DNA of 64,000 bases from Bacteroidota bacterium (GCA_024742495.1 JANSYJ010000006.1:62001-126000); one strand, 5' to 3'; positions 17,728-27,177 are shown, counted from the first letter of the stretch. The notes: generated by a model not told the origin, from the sequence alone. Numbers and translations: made by a program.

Positions 17728-18369
17728 ATGAAGAAAATTCTGCTACTAATTCTCGCTCTGTCCTTTTCCATGTTAAATGGCCAAAAGCTCGATAGCATTT
17801 CGGCTGAACCAAGTGATTTAATTGCATCAAGCATGCCGGAGTTCTCAGAATACGCTCTAAGCGGTAATCTTTGGAATTCGGAAACACTAAAGGGAAATGT
17901 TGTGGTAATCAATTTTTGGTTCATTGGCTGTTTACCCTGCATGAAGGAAATCTCCTATTTAAATGAATTACAAAAGAAGTACGATAATGAAGACCTTGTT
18001 CTTCTTTCCATAGCACCGCATGTGGCCCAAGATTTAATCGATTTTAATAGTGATTCTGTAAACACTTATTCAAGCATCAGAAAGTATTTAGCCCAAGCCA
18101 AAATAGAATATGAAATAATCGCCGAATGTGAAGAGCGAAGCGTGACCGGAACTGGGCGTATTGGTCCAGACTGCAAAAGGATTTCAGGGCTATTTAATGT
18201 GAAGGGCTTCCCAACAACAATAATTATTAATAAGGATGGCGTCGTGGCTCACACCACAACGGGTTTTGCTGCAAATTTAGACAGTCCCGAAAATGGCAAA
18301 GATTACAATCTCGGCCTCAGTGAAATCATTGATGGACTATTAATGCCGAATGGAGATACTAAAAAATAA
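17728..18369 (+). CDS. TlpA/AhpC-TSA-like thioredoxin-fold secreted protein
   Basis: This is a 213-residue exported protein with a signal peptide (about 1-18, ending SMLNGQ). The redoxin fold has NVVVINFWFIGCLPCMKE, with the C68-L-P-C71 active site, and GFPTTIIINKDG with the cis-Pro. An insert of about 30 residues carries two further Cys (CEERS and DCKR). Such proteins reduce or isomerise periplasmic disulfides. I chose ATG 17728 rather than TTG 17701, because the latter adds nine polar residues in front of a normal signal peptide. Confidence 0.85.
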   Translation: MKKILLLILALSFSMLNGQKLDSISAEPSDLIASSMPEFSEYALSGNLWNSETLKGNVVVINFWFIGCLPCMKEISYLNELQKKYDNEDLVLLSIAPHVAQDLIDFNSDSVNTYSSIRKYLAQAKIEYEIIAECEERSVTGTGRIGPDCKRISGLFNVKGFPTTIIINKDGVVAHTTTGFAANLDSPENGKDYNLGLSEIIDGLLMPNGDTKK

Positions 18370-18441
18370 AATGATGAGTCCAAGCAGTAAAGGCTTCCGC
18401 ACCTAATTGCTAGCGCTGGACCACTACAGCTAGCCTTGACC

Positions 18442-18726
18442 ATGCCAGCAATTTCAATTCGGCTTAGACCTTTAAACTTGGTTGATGCCGAGGCAGTCTC
18501 TTCCGTAGATTTTAAGAAGATGAATAAGAATTATGACCAAATATCTGATTTCCTCGGTCAATTAGAAATACTGGCTCTACACCAGCATAAAAAAGCAGTT
18601 AAATTATTATTTTCTAAGGAATTGGAAGATGCCACAAATGCAGCCAGCACCCAACATCTCTACCTTATTCGAGCAAGCTTTAATTGGTTTGTTCTTGGTA
18701 TTAAGGATGAAGAGCAATGGCTTTAA
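18442..18726 (+). CDS. Doubtful small hypothetical protein
   Basis: A 94-codon open frame with ATG at 18442 encodes a Lys- and Leu-rich, mostly helical product ending DEEQWL. I recognise no family, no signal peptide and no metal-binding motif. No ribosome-binding site is evident, and it lies in an otherwise gene-poor stretch. It may be a real but rare accessory gene or a chance frame. Confidence 0.3.
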   Translation: MPAISIRLRPLNLVDAEAVSSVDFKKMNKNYDQISDFLGQLEILALHQHKKAVKLLFSKELEDATNAASTQHLYLIRASFNWFVLGIKDEEQWL

Positions 18727-19069
18727 GTTTTAGACTGTTTTATTAAGTCTCCAATTGTTTTTTTAAGCGCAAAGACAATTTAGGTATTAGCATCTTTATT
18801 TCATTTTCACTTCGAGTTTATTAGGAAAAAAAGCAGTTCTATTAATTTACATTTGACAATAGCCCCTTGGCATTTTTTAAGAAATAGAGGCAAGGGCAGA
18901 GTTCTTCTTAAAAGAATTTTAGTCTTTCAAGAAAGAGTTAGTCTCTCCGATATTTTCAAAGCTTCCCTTAAATTCGCGGTTTATCTTAATACCCCCTTTC
19001 TGAACGGTTGTTTCAAATAGCTGCTCGAATATTATTGAGATAATAATATACTCCTAGCCCAACTGAAAG
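18727..19069. other. Gene-poor AT-rich interval upstream of the Crp-like gene
   Basis: These 343 bases contain no open frame I can support and no convincing hairpin terminator. A weak imperfect hairpin (GCCCCTTG with CAAGGGC, about 18860-18898) has no T run on the correct side. The last 60 bases must include the promoter of the regulator at 19070, but I find no exact TAnnTTTG there. Confidence 0.5.
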
Positions 19070-19606
19070 ATGGACGCAATTGAAAACATCATAAAGCAAG
19101 AACCGAAAAGCAGCTTAAAGCATTTTAAGAAAGGGGATATCATTCAATTCTCTAAATCCACTAATGCACAAGCTTTTTATGTAAAGAAAGGGCTGCTAAG
19201 AAGCTACATAAGTGACAGTGACGGTAAAGAACACATCTACATGTTTGCTCCTGAAGGCTGGATCATCGGAGATATTGAGGCTATTGGATATGAGCAGGAA
19301 ACTGAGCTGATTATTGATTGCCTGGAGGATTCTGAAGTAATTGTTTTTGATAAACATGGTTTGTTTAATCAACGCCTAGATAAACAGCAACTCATTGAAA
19401 ATGTTGGCCTTTTAACGAGAAGAGTGGGGAGACTTCAAAGAAGAGTTTTAATGCTAATGGGAGCCCCGGCGGCCGATCGATATAAATACTTTCTTAAGAT
19501 CTACCCCGATTTAAATAATCGCATTCCTCAAAAAATGATTGCTTCCTATTTGGGAATTGCACCTCAAACGCTCAGTACCATTCGAGGAAAAATCGCTCGC
19601 CATTAA
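19070..19606 (+). CDS. Crp/Fnr-family transcriptional regulator
   Basis: This is a 178-residue protein with an N-terminal cyclic-nucleotide-binding-like beta barrel (about 15-110; FKKGDIIQFS, AFYVKKGLLRSYI) and a C-terminal DNA-binding part. The recognition helix-turn-helix is MIASYLGIAPQTLSTIRGKIA. The form is the small Bacteroidota Crp/Fnr type. No Cys cluster of Fnr type is present. It lies just upstream (69 bases) of the iron-sulfur gene pair at 19676-21399 on the same strand, so it may control or sense the state linked to them. Confidence 0.88.
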   Translation: MDAIENIIKQEPKSSLKHFKKGDIIQFSKSTNAQAFYVKKGLLRSYISDSDGKEHIYMFAPEGWIIGDIEAIGYEQETELIIDCLEDSEVIVFDKHGLFNQRLDKQQLIENVGLLTRRVGRLQRRVLMLMGAPAADRYKYFLKIYPDLNNRIPQKMIASYLGIAPQTLSTIRGKIARH

Positions 19607-19675
19607 ATTCATTTCTTCATCTATGTGAATGCATGGACGAACAATTGCTTCGACATTTGGATCAAAATCAATGTC

Positions 19676-19891
19676 ATGGCAAAAGAATATTCGAATGGGG
19701 AAATTAAAATCAAATGGCAAGCAGAGCTGTGTCAGCATGCGGGCATCTGCGTAAGAAGCCTACCGGCAGTTTATAAGCCCAATTCTAAGCCTTGGATACA
19801 AATCAATAATGCTTCAAGTGAATCTCTGAAGCATCAAATAAGCAATTGTCCCTCCGGGGCCCTAAGTTTCACCTTAATTTCAAAGCAATGA
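19676..19891 (+). CDS. Divergent 4Fe-4S mono-cluster protein (Fer4_19/YjdI-like)
   Basis: This is a 71-residue protein matching the small 4Fe-4S mono-cluster family often paired with CDGSH proteins. It shows the start MAKEYSNGEIKIKW, then C19-x-H-x-x-x-C25, a Trp in SKPWIQI and a C-terminal N-C58-PSGAL. ATG 19676 is preferred over GTG 19625, because the upstream 17 codons have no family character. Its TGA overlaps the start of the CDGSH gene (ATGA), which supports joint translation. Confidence 0.82.
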   Translation: MAKEYSNGEIKIKWQAELCQHAGICVRSLPAVYKPNSKPWIQINNASSESLKHQISNCPSGALSFTLISKQ

Positions 19892-21399
19892 GTCGGCCTA
19901 AAATAGCAGATAGAAAACCCATTAAAGTACAACTTAAAAAAGGCGATGAACAGTACTGGTGCGCCTGCGGATTAAGTAAAAACCAACCCTATTGTGATGG
20001 TTCACATCGAACAACAGACTTCAGTCCAAAGCAATTTGTGGCCGAAGAATCGGGAGAGGCCTATTTGTGCATGTGTAAGCATTCCAAAAATGCACCCTAT
20101 TGCGATGGTACGCATGCAAAACTGAAAGATGAAGTCGATTCTCCTAAGAGGGAAATAGCCCCAAATAGCGGCTCCACAAGGGGAGAACCAACTTTGGCCT
20201 ACATTAAAGAACTGGCCCGAAATGGACTCTCGAAAACGGGGCATCACGGAGAAATGGGAGCCATGGGAGTTCCAATTCCAGAGCTTCCAAGATGGACAGA
20301 TATTCAACTTTTAGCCGCTCAAATGGACACCAAGCCTTTGATGGAAGATGTACCTGTAAGTTCAGAGTTGATCATTGGTCCTAGAGCGAAAAAGCCTTTA
20401 AAACTTGACATCCCACTCTTTGTTTCTGACATGAGTTTTGGTGCCTTATCGGAAGAGGCCAAAATTTCCTTAGCTAAAGGCGCTGAGCTCGCAGGAACGG
20501 GAATCTGCTCTGGCGAAGGTGGTATGCTCGATGAAGAGCAACAAGCCAACTCAAAGTATTTTTATGAATTAGCCTCAGCAAAATTTGGTTTCGATTGGGA
20601 AAAGCTTAAAAATGTACAAGCATTTCATTTCAAAGGCGGACAAGGCGCTAAAACTGGAACAGGCGGGCACCTTTCTGGAAACAAGGTAGTGGGTAAAATT
20701 GCTCAGGTCAGAAAGCTTGTAGAGGGCAGCCCAGCCGTATCTCCACCGACCTTTCAGGATCTGAATACCCCCGAGGATTACAAGAAGTTCGCCGATAAAG
20801 TTCGGGAGATTACAGGCGGCATTCCTATTGGATTCAAGCTATCTGCGAATCATCTTGAAAAGGATATTCAGTTTGCCCTAGATGCTAGTGCTGATTACAT
20901 TATCCTCGACGGAAGAGGTGGTGGAACAGGTGCCGCCCCTTTAATTTTTAGAAATAATATTTCTGTGCCCACTATACCTGCCTTGGCTAGAGCCAGATAT
21001 TATTTGGATAAGGTGGAGCGATCGGATGTCACCTTAATAATTACTGGAGGAATAAGAGTTCCTGACGATTTTATAAAAGCCATGGCCTTGGGAGCAGATG
21101 GTATTGCTTTATCTAACTCGGCTCTACAATCGATAGGCTGCGTAGCGGCCAGAATGTGCAATACCAATAATTGTCCCGCTGGCGTAGCTACCCAAAAACC
21201 TGAACTCCGAAAGTTGATCGATATTGAAAAATCCGCGAAACAGCTATATAATTTCTTTTCCGCTTCAACTGATTTAATGAAGGTAATGGCCCGAGCATGT
21301 GGACATAATCACTTGAAGCAGTTCAATCAGAATGATATTACCACGTGGAAAAAAGACATGGCCGATTTAACCGGTATTAAGTTCGCGGGTATGAAATAA
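19888..21399 (+). CDS. Two CDGSH iron-sulfur domains fused to a glutamate-synthase-like FMN domain
   Basis: This is a 503-residue fusion. Two CDGSH 2Fe-2S units come first: C25-x-C27...C36-D-G-S-H40 and C61-x-C63...C72-D-G-T-H76. From about residue 120 to the end follows the FMN-binding glutamate synthase domain, with LFVSDMSFGALSEEAK, FKGGQGAKTGTGGH, ILDGRGGGTGAAP and the Cys-rich CNTNNCPAGVATQ. The amidotransferase and FAD/NADPH parts of GOGAT are absent, so it is not a complete glutamate synthase. It probably receives electrons through its own or its 4Fe-4S partner's clusters. The substrate is unknown. A strong terminator follows. Confidence 0.9.
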   Translation: MSRPKIADRKPIKVQLKKGDEQYWCACGLSKNQPYCDGSHRTTDFSPKQFVAEESGEAYLCMCKHSKNAPYCDGTHAKLKDEVDSPKREIAPNSGSTRGEPTLAYIKELARNGLSKTGHHGEMGAMGVPIPELPRWTDIQLLAAQMDTKPLMEDVPVSSELIIGPRAKKPLKLDIPLFVSDMSFGALSEEAKISLAKGAELAGTGICSGEGGMLDEEQQANSKYFYELASAKFGFDWEKLKNVQAFHFKGGQGAKTGTGGHLSGNKVVGKIAQVRKLVEGSPAVSPPTFQDLNTPEDYKKFADKVREITGGIPIGFKLSANHLEKDIQFALDASADYIILDGRGGGTGAAPLIFRNNISVPTIPALARARYYLDKVERSDVTLIITGGIRVPDDFIKAMALGADGIALSNSALQSIGCVAARMCNTNNCPAGVATQKPELRKLIDIEKSAKQLYNFFSASTDLMKVMARACGHNHLKQFNQNDITTWKKDMADLTGIKFAGMK

Positions 21400-21421
21400 T
21401 TCCGCCGCATAATAGATTTAG

Positions 21422-21454
21422 CTGCTCCTCCTCTATTTTGGGAGGAGCAGTTTT
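21422..21454 (+). terminator. Rho-independent terminator after the CDGSH-GltS gene
   Basis: A perfect 10-bp stem, CTGCTCCTCC (21422-21431) with GGAGGAGCAG (21441-21450), and a 9-base loop are followed by TTTT. It lies 23 bases after the stop and ends the Crp/4Fe-4S/CDGSH group. Confidence 0.85.
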
Positions 21455-22281
21455 AAATCCAAAAAGTGCAATCATTAGTCTATAAAAAGACCAGGAAGCA
21501 CCCACTTTCAATAAATACAGTGAAAAGAGCTTTAGTATCTATCCTTGATTGGAGTGCCTGCAATCAAAGCTGTAGAAAAATGGTTAAATATACTTGGATG
21601 ATTCTTTTGGTATAGGCTGGGTGGTCTAAGGAAAAAAGAGGTCACCGTAAGCCCCACAGTTTATCGGCATCTAAAAATTTTTGAGAAATTACTTCTGGAC
21701 CAAAAAACATTGGCCAAGGGGCTGCCTAAATTTAGGCTAGGCGGCTCGGCTGGGCTTCGACATTAAGATCCTAAGCCAAAAAGCCAAGATTTTCACTAGC
21801 ACATACCAAACTTCATGGATTTGGCTAGCCATTACAGTTAACCAAAAAAAATTTCTCTAAAATATTTCCGAACATTTAGGAGGTCACCTTAATAACTGGT
21901 CAAATCAACTGGCTCTTAAGCAGATGAGCCGAACTTGAAGAGAATATTTCAGTAAATCCCTGTAACCAAGCTAATCGCTTGGCAAACTCCCAAACTACAA
22001 TGATTAAATCATCAAAAACAGAAGAGTAAAAAGCAATATTCTGAGAGTTTACATCAACAGATTAAACACCTGTGATACAATCATATATAACAAATTTATT
22101 CTGTTTTTAAGTTCACATTTTTCTATGATTTCATTCCTATTAACTACTGCAAAGTACAGCCATCAAATTATCCTAACAAATTGTAATACACATATTTAAT
22201 ATTTAGACTATGTAGAATAAGCGAATCCAAAATCGAATTTAATAATTGTATAATTGCCATTCTAATACAACCAATCAATAC
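21455..22281. other. 827-base noncoding gap upstream of the beta-helix gene
   Basis: I find no supportable gene here on either strand and no tRNA-like fold. Visible structure is limited to a perfect 14-base palindrome GCCTAAATTTAGGC (21724-21737) in a locally GC-richer patch, a repeated GAGGTCACC (about 21640 and 21877; the second copy is GGAGGTCACC), and an increasingly AT-rich segment from 22050 that should contain the promoter of the next gene. It may be decayed coding DNA or a long leader. Confidence 0.5.
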
Positions 22282-25188
22282 ATGAAATTTAAATCATTAC
22301 TACTTTATTTCGCTTTAGTCTGTTTCGGCTATTTTGCTAATGCGAAAGTTATTTATGTAAATAACTCGGCTGATCCTGTTCCAACGACCCAAGATGGAAC
22401 TTCATGGGAAAACGCTTACACAGATTTGCAAGATGCCATAGATAATGCTGCGGCAGGCGATGAACTTTGGGTAACTAGCGGAACCTATATTCCTAGCAGA
22501 GACAAAAATGGTAATACCGATAAACCCAGAGAATTTTGTTTTTATCTAAATAAGGACATCAAAATGTTCGGTGGTTTTGAAGGCAATGAAACTAAACTCC
22601 AATTTAGATCTGCTTTTACTACCCTAAGTGGAGACCTAGATCAGAATGACAATGTTACTTGCACTAATCAAACCTCGCAGGCTCGGGGACGAATGGTTAC
22701 ATGGCCCTTGTCTGCTGAGAACCTTGTGTATACCGGTAATACTGAGAATACGTACCATGTTTTAATCACTGAAAATGTTTCCTCTAGCGGTCTAATGCAT
22801 AGATTCAATATTAGCGGTGGTAACGCAAATGGTAGCAATCCCAATGATAGGAACGGAGGAGGATTATATAGTAAAAACTCCTCATTAAGAATGACATATG
22901 TTACTTTTCAGAGTAATAGCGCAGCAAATTTCGGTGGTGGTTGTTATAATGAAGTTGGGAGTTCAAAATTTGATAGCTGTTTCTTTGAAAACAACCAAGC
23001 TAAGCATGGCGGAGGCTTGTATAACAAAGACGCGGAAGTATCTTTAGTCTTTTGCACCTTCAAGCTAAATAGAGCAACGGATAAAGGCAATGGCGGTGGA
23101 ATGTACTCAATAAACAGCTCTAGTGGTTCAAAGAGTATTTTAATGAATAAATGCTATTTCATTTTCAACTATGCGGCAGGTTCTGGAGGAGGTCAATTTT
23201 CAATTGGAAGTTTAAAACTCAATATCCAGAATAGTTATTATGGAAGTAATCAAGCGGCCATGTATGCCGGTGGTCAATACAATGGCAGCCTTTGTCAACT
23301 AATGCTTTTAAACTCAATTTTCAAAGGAAATCAAGCAAAAACAGCAAACGAACAGTTCAACACAAGACTTAGTGAAAAAAGTCAAATAAGTAATTGCTGG
23401 TTTAGGTCTGGTTACCGTAAAAACCCGTATACAAAAAAATACCCGGACTACTATAGAATTCCTCAGAATGCCTTAGTGCAATTCGAGAACTCAAAGTGTT
23501 TAATCACTAACACCATATTTGATGGGCCAAAAGATAATTTCTTTTCATGGTCCGGGCCGAAATTACCAACACTTCTGCATTGCGCCGTACCGCCACAAAG
23601 TATTAAGGACTGGGGATTATGGCAGAAAGTTGATGGAGGAGAATTAAAGCAAATAGGTAGTGGCATTTCTAATGATTATTCCAGTGTTGAAACGGAAATA
23701 ACCAATCTTAAATTGGGTCGAACAATCGCTCAACCATCTCCGTCTGGGAGAATCAACGCCGGCACCTTTAAAGGGATAAAACATCAAAGAGATATTGAAG
23801 GAAAATTGATTTGTGGCAATCCAGATATTGGGCCTTTTGAACTTTATAACCCCAATGAAATTAAACCTTTTGAATCCGGAAGGATATATGTGAACCATTC
23901 GGTAACGAGTGCCGTTGAAAAGGATGGTACAAGTTGGGAAAAAGCCTTTGATAACCCACAAAAAGCTATTAATGCTTGCGATTGTGGAGAAGAAATATGG
24001 ATTGCTGAAGGAACCTACCTTCCTTTAGAAGCGCCAACACAAGATAATCGCCCTGCATCTACTGACCCACGTGATAAGTCTTTCTATATTTTAAATAAAA
24101 AAATAATAATGTACGGTGGTTTTGCCGGCACGGAAACTAGTTTATCTCAACGCGATTTTGTTGGTCATCCAACTATACTTTCTGGCGATTTAAACGGAGA
24201 TGATAATCTCATTTCAAGCACCGGAAGTCAATCACTTGAAAACAATGATGAAAACACCCATCACATTATGATAATTGAATCAGGGAGCCTGAAATCAATC
24301 GTTGATGGTTTTACAATTAAAGGAGGCAATGCCAATGGTTCCTCAACAGAATTATTACAAGGTTTAAGGTTCTATAAGAACTACGGTGGAGGCCTTTACA
24401 TTAATTATTGCAGTCCGACTATTCGAAACTGTATTATTGAACAGAATAGTGCTGAAGAAGGTGGTGGAGTCTTTAATATCATATCCTCAGGCAAATTTGC
24501 AAACTGTGTCTTTCAAAATAATTTTGCCACTGATGGAGCTGGATTAAACAATGTTCAGAATTCCAATGATACTATTGAAAACTGCTTTTTCCTTAACAAC
24601 CATGCTACCAATATTGGTGGAGGAGTGTATAATAGGGCTAATTGCACGCCGGTGATGACAAATTGTATTTTAGCCCTTAATAAGGCTAGCAGCGGAGCAG
24701 GCATCTACAATAACAGTTCTAAAACAGAGCTTAACAGTTGCGAACTAATTGAAAATGTTGCCACAAATTTGGGTGGGGGACTATTTAACGATGCGAATTC
24801 GAAAATGGTAAGTTTTAATAACAGCATCCTATTTGCCAACACTTCTATTAACCCGGAAGACGGGAATGTATCCTCAGCAACTACCACCCCAAGCCTTGAG
24901 TTTACGGGTTGCTTATTGCAAGGAGATGGAAGCAATGCAAGTTCCTATGGAAATTTAATTGGGACCAACAACATCTGGAGCGAGACTACTTTAGCCTCAA
25001 TTTTTAATGCTCCTGCCAATCCAATCGGCGCTGATAATCAATTTTTCACAGAAGATGATGGTTTCAATATAAACACCAACCCCGGATCCAGTCCGGCCCT
25101 TGGAGTTGGAATTATAAACGCAGTGAGGGCAAGCACAATCCTAGGAAGTTCAGCTTTAACTGTTCCAATTAATATTGGAGCTTATTAG
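22282..25188 (+). CDS. Large secreted parallel beta-helix (choice-of-anchor Q type) protein, internally duplicated
   Basis: This is a 968-residue exported protein. The signal peptide is residues 1-21 (ending FANA). It consists of two full-length modules. Each starts with a V/RIYVN strand and a DGTSWE segment (about 23 and 533), passes GTYIP/GTYLP and FGGFEGNET/YGGFAGTET, and carries many GGG-containing parallel beta-helix rungs (GGGLY, GGGVFN, GGGVYN). The first module closes with DIGPFE and the second with NIGAY at the very C-terminus. No T9SS C-terminal domain follows. The start is ATG 22282; an upstream TTG at 22246 would put polar residues before the signal peptide. Likely a surface or extracellular adhesin or polysaccharide-binding protein. 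Confidence 0.88.
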   Translation: MKFKSLLLYFALVCFGYFANAKVIYVNNSADPVPTTQDGTSWENAYTDLQDAIDNAAAGDELWVTSGTYIPSRDKNGNTDKPREFCFYLNKDIKMFGGFEGNETKLQFRSAFTTLSGDLDQNDNVTCTNQTSQARGRMVTWPLSAENLVYTGNTENTYHVLITENVSSSGLMHRFNISGGNANGSNPNDRNGGGLYSKNSSLRMTYVTFQSNSAANFGGGCYNEVGSSKFDSCFFENNQAKHGGGLYNKDAEVSLVFCTFKLNRATDKGNGGGMYSINSSSGSKSILMNKCYFIFNYAAGSGGGQFSIGSLKLNIQNSYYGSNQAAMYAGGQYNGSLCQLMLLNSIFKGNQAKTANEQFNTRLSEKSQISNCWFRSGYRKNPYTKKYPDYYRIPQNALVQFENSKCLITNTIFDGPKDNFFSWSGPKLPTLLHCAVPPQSIKDWGLWQKVDGGELKQIGSGISNDYSSVETEITNLKLGRTIAQPSPSGRINAGTFKGIKHQRDIEGKLICGNPDIGPFELYNPNEIKPFESGRIYVNHSVTSAVEKDGTSWEKAFDNPQKAINACDCGEEIWIAEGTYLPLEAPTQDNRPASTDPRDKSFYILNKKIIMYGGFAGTETSLSQRDFVGHPTILSGDLNGDDNLISSTGSQSLENNDENTHHIMIIESGSLKSIVDGFTIKGGNANGSSTELLQGLRFYKNYGGGLYINYCSPTIRNCIIEQNSAEEGGGVFNIISSGKFANCVFQNNFATDGAGLNNVQNSNDTIENCFFLNNHATNIGGGVYNRANCTPVMTNCILALNKASSGAGIYNNSSKTELNSCELIENVATNLGGGLFNDANSKMVSFNNSILFANTSINPEDGNVSSATTTPSLEFTGCLLQGDGSNASSYGNLIGTNNIWSETTLASIFNAPANPIGADNQFFTEDDGFNINTNPGSSPALGVGIINAVRASTILGSSALTVPINIGAY

Positions 25189-25216
25189 CATACCTCCCTT
25201 ATCAATAGAAATAAAA

Positions 25217-25253
25217 AGTCCCGTCACACTTATCTTTGTGACGGGACTTTTTT
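25217..25253 (+). terminator. Rho-independent terminator after the beta-helix gene
   Basis: A perfect 12-bp stem, AGTCCCGTCACA (25217-25228) with TGTGACGGGACT (25237-25248), and an 8-base loop are followed by T5. A short A run on the other side would let it work weakly in both directions. It begins 28 bases after the stop. Confidence 0.9.
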
Positions 25254-25463
25254 AATTGTGAAAAACACTTTAGGAGCATTTTGGTAGAAATGCAAAGCAT
25301 AGCTTGGAGCAAGAGGTGGGAGACTTAATATACTGTCTCTCAGTCTGGTATTTTCGGGACCCAAATTAGGATAATAGCTTCATTTGGGATAATTCTTAAA
25401 CTGTACACAGTCTTCTACAGTTTAGAAAATAATTGATATGTAGCGCTAATAGCAGATTGATAA

Positions 25464-26042
25464 ATGATTAAAACTGAAAATTTTGAAAAAGTAGAGATCA
25501 TCAGTCAAAATCAACTGAGGGATTGGCTGGAGCGAAACCATCAACAGAAGGAAAGCGTATGGCTGATTACTTTTAAAAAGATTGAGGCCGCCAAGTATGT
25601 CTCCACCGGGGAGGTGCTTGATGAATTAATTTGCTTTGGTTGGATTGATGGGATTCGTCGTAAGCTCGATGAAAAACGAACCATGCAATTAATTTCTCCG
25701 CGCAAAGTGGAGCATTGGGCTAAATCCTATAAAGAGAGGGCCGTGAAACTGATCCAAGAAGGTAAAATGCATGCAGCCGGTTTAAAAACAATTGAAGTCT
25801 CAAAATCCAATGGCTTGTGGAATTTCATGGATGATGTGGACAATTTGATTATTCCCGAAGATCTCGCAAAAGAACTTTCTAAAATTGCAGGGGCAAGCGC
25901 GTTTTTTCAAAGCATAAATGATTCTAGTAAGCGATTTGCGCTGCGCTGGATTAAACTAGCTAAGACCGATAAAACAAGGATCAATAGGATTCAAAAATTG
26001 GTAGATCTCTCTGCAAAGGGGCAAAAATTACCAGGAAGCTAA
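25464..26042 (+). CDS. YdeI/OmpD-associated family protein
   Basis: This is a 192-residue cytoplasmic protein of the YdeI (OmdA) family. Recognised features are LRDWLERNHQQKESVWL near the start, EVLDELICFGWIDGIRRKLDEKR (the family's CFGWID core), ISPRKVEHWAKSYKERAVKLIQEG, and the C-terminal SKRFALRWIKLAKTDKTRINRIQKLV. Molecular function is not established, and some members are annotated as bacteriocin-protection or antimicrobial-resistance related. It stands alone, 29 bases before the MORN-like lipoprotein gene. Confidence 0.88.
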   Translation: MIKTENFEKVEIISQNQLRDWLERNHQQKESVWLITFKKIEAAKYVSTGEVLDELICFGWIDGIRRKLDEKRTMQLISPRKVEHWAKSYKERAVKLIQEGKMHAAGLKTIEVSKSNGLWNFMDDVDNLIIPEDLAKELSKIAGASAFFQSINDSSKRFALRWIKLAKTDKTRINRIQKLVDLSAKGQKLPGS

Positions 26043-26071
26043 TCTGCTGATTCCTTCACTAAATTTGCCTG

Positions 26072-27157
26072 ATGATGCGATTAAGCCTTTATAGCCTCCT
26101 AGTCTTTGTAAGCCTGCTTTCATGTTCAAGCGCTAAGGAATTGAAAACAATTAGCATTACGCAACTCGAGAAAAGAGCCGATGGCTTTTATCAAGGCACC
26201 AAAAAATACACGGGCTTTGCCTACGGATCATTAAACAAGGACAATCGCACAGAAAAGCCTTTTGCTAACTTCATTAGGCTACCCTATAATGGAAAGTATC
26301 CGCTAAACAAACTGAATAGGGTTGATTCCATTTATGCCTCAATTAATGAAGGGAAACTAAAATGGGTGCAAGCCTATGTTAATAATGAGGCCTATGCCAT
26401 CTGCCGCCAAGGCAATGAGGGGGAAGTGCTGTATAGCTTTTATGGAATTTATCGAAATCGTAAGAAAGAAGTGGATACCACCGTTTTCAGCTATCAGTTT
26501 AGCGCTCGCAATGACACCCTTAATGGTCTTGCACAAACTTGGGATTATAATTACAGCACCAATCGCTATGAAAAAAGAGATGTGTACTCCTTTGAGAATG
26601 GACTCCCCAGTGGCGAAGGCCTATGGTATTACCCAAGCAATGAGGACGGTGTTCAAATTTTAAAAAACAAGAAATACCTGCTTGCCGGCAAACGACATGG
26701 CCCAGATTCCAGCTGGTTTAAGAGTGGCAAGCTTCAAGCGGTTTACCAATATGAAGAAGGTGAAAAAATAAACTACTCCTTGCTTTATTATGCTGATGGC
26801 CAATCGATAAGAGATAGTTCCCTTTATGAAGATGGTGAAGAAGTGGCGTATTATGCCTACACCTATAATGGCCTTCTTTACGCCCAAAAGGTGCATGGGA
26901 AATTCGAAGTTTTTCCCCTTTCGGGTGAAGTCGTTCTAGAGCAAAACGGCAGGCTCGTTTACAAAAGCTTAAACAATGAAACCTATCAAGCCTATGGCGA
27001 GGGAAAAATCCTAATTAAAGATTATGATGGTCGGCTGCTCGAAGTGTGGCACTTTAAGAATGGCAAGAAGCACGGCCGTCATATTCAATACAATTTTGAT
27101 GGAAGCGTCTCCTTGGAAGAAGAATGGCTTGACGGAACAAAGATTAACCTTAATTAG
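26072..27157 (+). CDS. MORN/YwqK-like repeat lipoprotein
   Basis: This is a 361-residue lipoprotein with lipobox LLSC (Cys18). The C-terminal two thirds hold MORN-like repeats of the YwqK type: GEGLWYYPS, KRHGPDSSWFKSGKLQ, YYADGQSIRDSSLYEDGEE and NGKKHGRHIQYNFDGSVSLEEEW. Such repeats form beta-hairpin ladders of unclear binding function. YwqK relatives are sometimes labelled antitoxins, but nothing here supports that role. Either of two adjacent ATG codons (26072, 26075) could start it. Confidence 0.82.
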   Translation: MMRLSLYSLLVFVSLLSCSSAKELKTISITQLEKRADGFYQGTKKYTGFAYGSLNKDNRTEKPFANFIRLPYNGKYPLNKLNRVDSIYASINEGKLKWVQAYVNNEAYAICRQGNEGEVLYSFYGIYRNRKKEVDTTVFSYQFSARNDTLNGLAQTWDYNYSTNRYEKRDVYSFENGLPSGEGLWYYPSNEDGVQILKNKKYLLAGKRHGPDSSWFKSGKLQAVYQYEEGEKINYSLLYYADGQSIRDSSLYEDGEEVAYYAYTYNGLLYAQKVHGKFEVFPLSGEVVLEQNGRLVYKSLNNETYQAYGEGKILIKDYDGRLLEVWHFKNGKKHGRHIQYNFDGSVSLEEEWLDGTKINLN

Positions 27158-27177
27158 CTTTTCCAATCCCTTTGGTT

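Noticed and set aside
18405..18438. GCTAGC inverted pair as a terminator after the TlpA-like gene
   Set aside because: Only 6-bp arms around a 14-base loop, and no T run follows.
26072..27157. MORN/YwqK-like lipoprotein as an antitoxin paired with the nearby parDE genes
   Set aside because: Opposite strand, a lipoprotein signal and no toxin partner; the antitoxin label of YwqK relatives is not supported by anything here.
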